In this document: positions 30,926 through 35,655 of the stretch, piece by piece | Layout: each line of letters begins with the position of its first letter | Position numbering within the stretch: the first letter of the stretch is position 1 | Assembly: GCA_904419545.1 (NCBI GenBank) | Contig: CAJFRY010000029.1 | Coordinates: forward strand, 1 to 35,655 | Source: Candidatus Woodwardiibium gallinarum | GTDB lineage: Bacteria > Bacillota > Clostridia > Oscillospirales > CAG-382 | Reading direction: 5' to 3' | DNA: 35,655 bases | Notes under the pieces: generated by a model | Told to the model about the DNA's origin: nothing | The model's input: the letters and a program-made list of their open reading frames with translations, nothing else | The model's database searches: none | Program-made: the position numbers and the translations under genes

Positions 30926-32086
30926 TTACGGAGTGATCGCGCGCGTCCTGTCATCCGGGAAAAATTCCCTTGACGCAAGGGCGGCGAAAAGCCGCCGCGC
31001 GGCGGCAAAGTAGTGCGCCCGGGCCTCGTCGGGCGGCGGGCAGCCTTCGGGCGAAACCTCGACGAGCGCCGTCACGCCGCAGCCGAGCAGCGCTTCGGCG
31101 CCCGGGCCTGCCGAGCCGACCAGCGCGACGAGCGGCACGCCCGCGCGTTTGCAGTGCGCGGCGACGGCGCTGACCGCTTTTCCGCGGACCGACTGCGCGT
31201 CGGCCCGGCCCTCGCCGGTGATTGCGAGGTCGGTATCGCGCAGCATTTTGTCGAATTGCGTCAGTTCGAGAACGGCTTCGGCGCCCGGCCGCAGTGCCGC
31301 GCCGAGGAACAGCGCGCAGGCCGCGCCCAGCCCGCCCGCCGCACCCGCTCCGGGGAATTCGGCGTTTTTTTCGGGGAAGGTGCATCGCAGAACGCGGGCG
31401 TAGTTCTGCATCCCCGCCTCCAGCTCGGCGAGCAGCGCGGGCGTGTCCGCGCCCTTCTGCGGACCGAAGGTCATGGTTGCACCCGACGGGCCGGTAAGCG
31501 GGTTGTCCACATCGCACATGGCGGTGATGCGCGCCAGCGGGAGTTTGGGGTGCATCCGCGAAAGGTCGATCGACGCAATCCGAATCAGATTTGCGGCGTT
31601 CGGCTCGAGGACGCCGCCGTCCGCGTCGAGGAAGCGCGCGCCGAGCGCGGCCATCGCGCCGGTGCCGCCGTCGTTGGTCGCGCTGCCGCCGAGGGCGAGC
31701 GTAACGTCCGTGTGCCCGTCGTCGAGCGCGCGTGCGAGCAGCTCGCCGGTCCCGAAGGAGGAAGAGCTTCGGACGTCGCGGCATTCTGCGGGAATCAGCG
31801 CCAGCCCGCTTGCGGCGGCTGTCTCGACGACCGCACGGCCGTCGTCCGTGACGCCGTAAAACGCGTCCGTAATGCCGCCGAGCGGGTCGTGCGCGCGGAC
31901 GGAAACGAGTTTGCCGCCCGCAGCGGACAGAATCGCCGCCGTGCTGCCTTCGCCGCCGTCGGCCATGACCACGCAACGGCATTCGCAGTCGGGAAAGGCT
32001 TCCCGCGCGGCTTCGCACAGCAGCTCTCCGGTTTCCGCCGAGGAGAGCGTGCCCTTGAACGAGTCGGAGGCGAAGACGAACTTCAT
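30926..32086 (-). CDS. glxK: Glycerate kinase (GarK/GlxK family)
   Basis: ATP-dependent kinase making phosphoglycerate from D-glycerate; the family forms 2- or 3-phosphoglycerate and the product cannot be told from sequence. The 386 aa are full length: SDSFKGTLSSAET at the start, VMADGGEGS (about 40-48), LALGGSATNDGGTGAMAALG (about 129-148), GAAGGLGAA (about 248) and TGEGRADAQSVRGKA (about 289). It is the third gene of the operon; malic enzyme ends four bases upstream. The gene choice links glycerate to lower glycolysis. Confidence 0.93.
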   Translation of the reverse strand: MKFVFASDSFKGTLSSAETGELLCEAAREAFPDCECRCVVMADGGEGSTAAILSAAGGKLVSVRAHDPLGGITDAFYGVTDDGRAVVETAAASGLALIPAECRDVRSSSSFGTGELLARALDDGHTDVTLALGGSATNDGGTGAMAALGARFLDADGGVLEPNAANLIRIASIDLSRMHPKLPLARITAMCDVDNPLTGPSGATMTFGPQKGADTPALLAELEAGMQNYARVLRCTFPEKNAEFPGAGAAGGLGAACALFLGAALRPGAEAVLELTQFDKMLRDTDLAITGEGRADAQSVRGKAVSAVAAHCKRAGVPLVALVGSAGPGAEALLGCGVTALVEVSPEGCPPPDEARAHYFAAARRLFAALASREFFPDDRTRAITP

Positions 32087-32090
32087 CGAT

Positions 32091-33263
32091 TTATATGCGT
32101 GCTACGCCGCTGTCCCGCGCGGCCTGCGCGACCACGGAGGCGACTGCGGGCGCGATGCGCTTGTCGAAGGCCTTGGGCAGGATGTAGTCGGCAGTCAGTT
32201 CCTCGTCCGAGACGAGCGAAGCAATGGCGTAGGAGGCGGCAAGCTTCATCTCGTCGTTGATATCCGATGCACGCACGTCCAGTGCGCCGCGGAAGATACC
32301 CGGGAACGCCAGCACGTTGTTGATCTGGTTGGGATAGTCCGAACGCCCCGTGCCCACAACGGCGGCGCCGGCGGCCTTGGCCTCGTCGGGGAAGATCTCG
32401 GGCGTGGGGTTGGCCATCGCGAACACCACCGCGCCATCGTTCATCGACGCAACCATTTCCTTGCTGACCACGCCGGGCGCCGAGACGCCGATAAACACGT
32501 CGGCGCCGCGCATCGCGTCTGCCAGCGTGCCGGTAAGGCGGTCGGGATTGGTCTTGGCGGCCATTTCCGCGTGCGCGGGGGAAAGCGTTCCGTCGCCGGC
32601 GCAGAGGACGCCGAATTTGTCGCAGAGGATCAGATTGCGCACGCCGAGACGCAGGAGCTGCTCGGCAATGGCGGTCCCGGCTGCGCCTGCGCCGTTGATA
32701 ACGCACTTGACGGCGGTGACGTCCTTTTTCACGACTTTGAGCGCGTTGAGCAGCGCAGCCGCCACACAGATGGCGGTGCCGTGCTGGTCATCGTGGAATA
32801 CGGGGATGTCGCAGACCTCTTTGAGCTTTCGCTCGATTTCGAAGCAGCGCGGTGCGGCGATGTCCTCTAAGTTGATGCCGCCGAACGAGCCGCTGATGAG
32901 CGACACGGTACGCACGATTTCATCTACGTCGTTTGAGCGAATGCAGAGCGGGAATGCGTCCACGCCCGCGAACTCCTTGAACAGCACGCATTTGCCCTCC
33001 ATGACCGGCATGCCTGCCTCCGGGCCGATATTGCCCAGCCCCAGTACGGCCGACCCGTCGGTCACGACCGCAATGAGGTTGTGCCGGCGCGTCAGCTCAT
33101 AGCTCTTGCTGATATCCTTCTCGATGGCAAGGCATGGCTCTGCGACGCCCGGTGTATACGCGAGAGAAAGCGACTTGCTGTCCTCCACCTTTGCGCGGGC
33201 GACGATCTCGATCTTGCCCGCCCATTCGTAATGCTTTTGCAGGGATTCTTCTCTGATGTTCAT
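32091..33263 (-). CDS. NAD(P)-dependent malic enzyme
   Basis: Decarboxylates malate to pyruvate with reduction of NAD(P). At 390 aa it is the short bacterial form without the phosphotransacetylase-like domain. Motifs: SLAYTPGVAEPCLAI near residue 40, TDGSAVLGLGNIG (NAD/malate region), a catalytic lysine in MEGKCVLFKEF, VFHDDQHGTAI (metal ligands), the Rossmann GAGAAGTAIAEQLL, and a C-terminal ANPTPEIFPDEA motif. Cofactor preference cannot be read reliably. ATG at 33263 fits relatives (NIREESLQKHYEW); AAAGGA lies about 13 bases upstream. It follows rpe by 91 bases in the same operon. Confidence 0.94.
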   Translation of the reverse strand: MNIREESLQKHYEWAGKIEIVARAKVEDSKSLSLAYTPGVAEPCLAIEKDISKSYELTRRHNLIAVVTDGSAVLGLGNIGPEAGMPVMEGKCVLFKEFAGVDAFPLCIRSNDVDEIVRTVSLISGSFGGINLEDIAAPRCFEIERKLKEVCDIPVFHDDQHGTAICVAAALLNALKVVKKDVTAVKCVINGAGAAGTAIAEQLLRLGVRNLILCDKFGVLCAGDGTLSPAHAEMAAKTNPDRLTGTLADAMRGADVFIGVSAPGVVSKEMVASMNDGAVVFAMANPTPEIFPDEAKAAGAAVVGTGRSDYPNQINNVLAFPGIFRGALDVRASDINDEMKLAASYAIASLVSDEELTADYILPKAFDKRIAPAVASVVAQAARDSGVARI

Positions 33264-33354
33264 TGGTGTGTGCATTCCTTTCCGAATCAAAAAGTCTGTA
33301 TGGCACGCAAAAGTCTGGCGAAGGCCGATTTGTGCCTTTGCCGGATGCGTTCGT

Positions 33355-34023
33355 TTATCCGTTGGCCGCTGCCAGCAGCTCGCGTGCGGCCCGAGCCGGG
33401 TCGGGCTTGCCGAACACCGAACTGCCCGCCACGAGGTCGGAAGCGCCCGCCCGCACGGCCAGCGGCGCCGTCGCGCAGTCGATGCCGCCGTCCACCTGGA
33501 CGACCGCAGACAGGTTCCGCCGCGCAAGCTCGTCGCGGAATTGTGTGATTTTCGGCAGCATTTCGTGCATAAAGCCCTGTCCGCCGAAGCCCGGCTCCAC
33601 CGTCATCACCAGCACGGCCGCACAGCGGTCGAGGTAGGGGAAGGCCGCTTCGGCCGGCGTCCCCGGCTTGACCGAAAGCGCCGGCTGCACGCCGGCCGCC
33701 GCAATGTGATCAAGCACCGGACCGACGTCCGCGCAGCTTTCGAGATGGACGGTAATGCGGTCGCTGCCGGCCTTGACGAAATCGTCTATGTAACGGCCCG
33801 GCTCGGTAATCATCAGGTGCGTATCGAAAAACAGCTTTGTGCATTTCCGCAGCGAGCGGATGACCACCTGCCCGAACGAGATGTTCGGTACGAAGATGCC
33901 ATCCATCACGTCAAGGTGAATCTGCCGGATTCCCGCGCGTTCAAGCGCTTCAAGCTGCACGCCCGCCTGCGCGAAATCACAGGAGAGCAACGACGGCGAC
34001 AGGATAATCTTTTTTTCGCGCAT
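33355..34023 (-). CDS. rpe: Ribulose-phosphate 3-epimerase
   Basis: TIM-barrel enzyme interconverting ribulose-5-P and xylulose-5-P in the pentose phosphate pathway. 222 aa. Metal/catalytic residues are visible: IHLDVMDG (H36, D38), THLMI (H69), EPGFGGQ, and VDGGI (second catalytic Asp), then a phosphate-binding AGSSVFG motif. AAAGGGA precedes the ATG by nine bases. It is the first gene of rpe-mae-glxK, transcribed from a promoter at 34276-34304. Confidence 0.96.
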   Translation of the reverse strand: MREKKIILSPSLLSCDFAQAGVQLEALERAGIRQIHLDVMDGIFVPNISFGQVVIRSLRKCTKLFFDTHLMITEPGRYIDDFVKAGSDRITVHLESCADVGPVLDHIAAAGVQPALSVKPGTPAEAAFPYLDRCAAVLVMTVEPGFGGQGFMHEMLPKITQFRDELARRNLSAVVQVDGGIDCATAPLAVRAGASDLVAGSSVFGKPDPARAARELLAAANG

Positions 34024-34275
34024 ATGCGGTCCCTTTCCCCAATCAGCTACATATTATATATTATAATATAAGTCACGCGGCGAGCGGGCGGAGAAACGAC
34101 GTGCAAAACAAAAGACACGATTCAAAAAAGACTCCGTCCGCTTCCGCTTCTTATACCGAAAAAAGTTTGCGTTTGGCAAATTCAGAAGGCTTCCTGTTTG
34201 TCTCCCCGCATAAAATACGGAGGATTTACCGTTTTGTATTCGTTTCGCGGCAATGTCACATCGGATAACGATATT

Positions 34276-34304
34276 ATTGTACAACACATGCCGGAAAAAG
34301 TCAA
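34276..34304 (-). promoter_or_regulatory. Sigma-A promoter of rpe-mae-glxK
   Basis: On the minus strand: TTGACT (34299-34304), 17 bases, TACAAT (34276-34281), just past the end of the DUF4363 gene. The resulting leader to rpe is about 250 bases (34024-34270). It is AT-rich in its last part (TATAAT-like runs at about 34050-34072 could be a second start) and has no gene. Confidence 0.8.
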
Positions 34305-34316
34305 ACGGCATTCTCA

Positions 34317-34694
34317 CTAAATTATATTGTCCAGTGAAAATTTTTCCGCCGCCATCAGATCGTAGGCCGCTTCCATTGCCCGTTCACGCGCCGTGTAGTA
34401 ATCCGCGAACGAGCCGGTTCGCCAATAGGCGCGCATGTCGGTGACCGCTTCATCCAGCCGCTCGACCTCGTACAGGTGTGTGGAGAGGGCGATATAGCGC
34501 CGCAGGCTGCTCCATTCGTCGTACAGCTCGTCCAGCCGCGCAGGGTCAAGCGCGGCGGCGTCCGCTTCGGTTTCCGGCAGCCCCTCGAGCCGGGTTTGAA
34601 AATCTTCCATCCGGCGGACGATGGTCAATGCGTTGATGGTCGTCAGTGCGACGACGGCCAGCAATAGGATGACTGCGATTATAAAATGCTTCAA
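34317..34694 (-). CDS. DUF4363 family protein
   Basis: A 125-aa protein with one N-terminal membrane helix (HFIIAVILLLAVVALTTINA) and an extracytoplasmic helical domain (DELYDEWSSLRRYIALSTHL, then a YYTARERAMEAAYDL helix). DUF4363 proteins are usually encoded next to DUF421 genes in Clostridia, as here; function is unknown. The start is TTG at 34694, overlapping the DUF421 stop by four bases, with AAAGGAGG about 12 bases upstream. Confidence 0.8.
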   Translation of the reverse strand: MKHFIIAVILLLAVVALTTINALTIVRRMEDFQTRLEGLPETEADAAALDPARLDELYDEWSSLRRYIALSTHLYEVERLDEAVTDMRAYWRTGSFADYYTARERAMEAAYDLMAAEKFSLDNII

Positions 34695-35386
34695 GGCCTG
34701 GATACGCCTCCTTTGCGGTCTTCCTTGAGGACAAGCGTCGCTTTTCCGCTTTCGTCCAGCGTCAGGTAAAGCACGTCTGAAAGCCGCACGCCCGCACGGG
34801 CGAGGATGCGGGTGACGTCGCCGGGCGTCGCATTGGCCTTGCGGAGAAAAATTTCGTGCATTCTGCCGTCGATGACCACCGCGTGCGCCATTCCCGTTTC
34901 GGGCTTGTTCAGCGCAAGGTCTCCGGGCGTGACGGTTGCGGTGTTTGCCTTCGGAAGCACCGACATTTTGCCCGTCTGCTCGAGGATGACGTATTCCACC
35001 TCCGAAATGTCACGGTAGCCGTCGTTGCGCACCTGTGCAAAAATTTCATCCAGCGAGATGCGCGTGCGGGTCAGGTTGTGCTCGAGCACCTCACCTTTAT
35101 AAATAAGGAAGACCGGCTCGCCGTCGAGCAGCTTGCGTATCCGGGGGCATTTTCGGCAGATGAAGGAGACAATCACTTCCAGACTGACCACCACCGCCAG
35201 GGCAAGGATGCCGTGCAGAATCGGGATGTCGCGGTCGGTAATCGGCAGCGCCGCCAGTTCGGACAGCAGAATTGCCGCTGTGAACTCGGGCAATTGCAGC
35301 TCCCCGATCTGCCGCTTGCCCATCAGCCGGACAAGCACCGAAAGGATGATGTAGAATAAAACCGTGCGGATGAGGATGGCGGACAA
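34691..35386 (-). CDS. DUF421 family membrane protein (YetF-like)
   Basis: A 231-aa protein with three N-terminal membrane helices and a cytoplasmic C-terminal domain. The family signature RLMGKRQIGELQLPEF is near the N-terminus, followed by ILLSELAALPITDRDIPI. The cytoplasmic part has the paired LVYKGEVLEHNLTRTRISLD-like and TPGDLALNKPETG segments of YetF/YrbG relatives, linked in Bacillus to spore-related or membrane functions that remain unclear. The start is TTG at 35386, with AAAGGAG nine bases upstream; an earlier TTG (35410) has no ribosome site. It is coupled to DUF4363. Confidence 0.87.
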   Translation of the reverse strand: MSAILIRTVLFYIILSVLVRLMGKRQIGELQLPEFTAAILLSELAALPITDRDIPILHGILALAVVVSLEVIVSFICRKCPRIRKLLDGEPVFLIYKGEVLEHNLTRTRISLDEIFAQVRNDGYRDISEVEYVILEQTGKMSVLPKANTATVTPGDLALNKPETGMAHAVVIDGRMHEIFLRKANATPGDVTRILARAGVRLSDVLYLTLDESGKATLVLKEDRKGGVSRP

Positions 35387-35504
35387 TGCCTTTCGCTCCT
35401 TTCGCTTCAAAGGTCGTTTTGTGGTTATTATGTCCGTTTTGCAGGGGTTTTATCGGCATCAGCGGATCGGGCAAAAAACATTTTCACTTTTTTTGAAAAA
35501 GTGC

Positions 35505-35533
35505 TTGACAAACGAAAGAAAAGATGATATACT
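35505..35533 (+). promoter_or_regulatory. Strong sigma-A promoter, probably for an rRNA operon
   Basis: TTGACA (35505-35510), 17 bases, TATACT (35528-35533), preceded by an AT-rich stretch (CATTTTCACTTTTTTTGAAA) like an UP element. Confidence 0.85.
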
Positions 35534-35655
35534 AACAAAGCTGCGCCAAGCGAGGGCGGCGCGAGGACATTGAAAATTGAACAACAACCAAGAGAAGACG
35601 GAAACAGAGGACGAGCCGCTGGGGAGTCGGAGGGGAACCGAAGACAGCAGCGGAG
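35534..35655 (+). other. Probable rRNA operon leader, running off the window
   Basis: No coding potential. GCGCC...GGCGGCGC can form a hairpin, and ACATTGAAAATTGAACAAC resembles the sequence found ahead of Firmicutes 16S genes and in rRNA spacers. The 16S gene itself would lie beyond base 35655, so this remains an inference. Confidence 0.55.

Overview
The window looks like a chromosomal segment of a GC-rich, endospore-forming Firmicute of the class Clostridia, most likely an Oscillospirales/Ruminococcaceae-type gut bacterium. The evidence is a spoIIAA-spoIIAB-sigF operon, Gram-positive housekeeping genes (der, plsY, trmK, DUF512 radical SAM, DUF421/DUF4363), consensus sigma-A promoters with AGGAGG-type ribosome sites, and surface proteins ending in a TG-D motif, membrane helix and basic tail. 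No plasmid, phage or transposase gene is visible.

Layout. 1-1.9 kb: a frameshifted XRE regulator and an intact paralogue, then an unknown protein with a C-terminal sigma-4-like helix-turn-helix. 1.9-4.8 kb (minus): small membrane protein, trmK, alr; trmK carries an in-frame array of palindromic repeats. 5.0-5.7 kb: queT behind a consensus promoter and a preQ1-I-like riboswitch. 5.7-7.9 kb: yceD-rpmF, a terminator, then the DUF512 radical SAM gene. 7.9-8.26 kb: a structured non-coding stretch. 8.3-13.1 kb: der, plsY, rarA, a lipoprotein and a small membrane protein. 13.4-14.8 kb (minus): a uracil/xanthine-type permease. 15.2-17 kb: a two-repeat surface protein whose promoter region has a perfect 27-bp tandem duplication with G7 tracts. 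17-19.4 kb: deoC-mscS and a zinc-ribbon membrane protein. 19.8-21.8 kb (minus): a cysteine-rich protein and a lipoprotein. 21.9-25.3 kb: an accessory patch with small HTH regulators, a truncated ribbon-helix-helix-like gene, and about 1.7 kb of palindromic repeats without intact genes. 25.4-27 kb (minus): the spoIIA operon. 27.1-28.2 kb: a metallo-beta-lactamase-fold hydrolase with a long leader. 28.5-30.7 kb: a large, relatively AT-rich surface protein. 30.9-34.3 kb (minus): rpe, malic enzyme, glycerate kinase. 34.3-35.4 kb (minus): DUF421 and DUF4363. The right edge holds a near-perfect promoter and what looks like an rRNA operon leader.

How the genes work together. The spoIIA operon controls forespore-specific transcription. 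queT with its riboswitch imports a queuosine precursor, and trmK modifies tRNA. yceD/rpmF and der serve rRNA and the 50S subunit. rpe, malic enzyme and glycerate kinase form one central-carbon transcription unit. The most unusual material is two families of short GC-rich palindromic elements. Family A is a tandem array inside the trmK reading frame. Family B is a cluster beside the HTH genes, with one more copy at the left edge and one copy apparently truncating a small gene.
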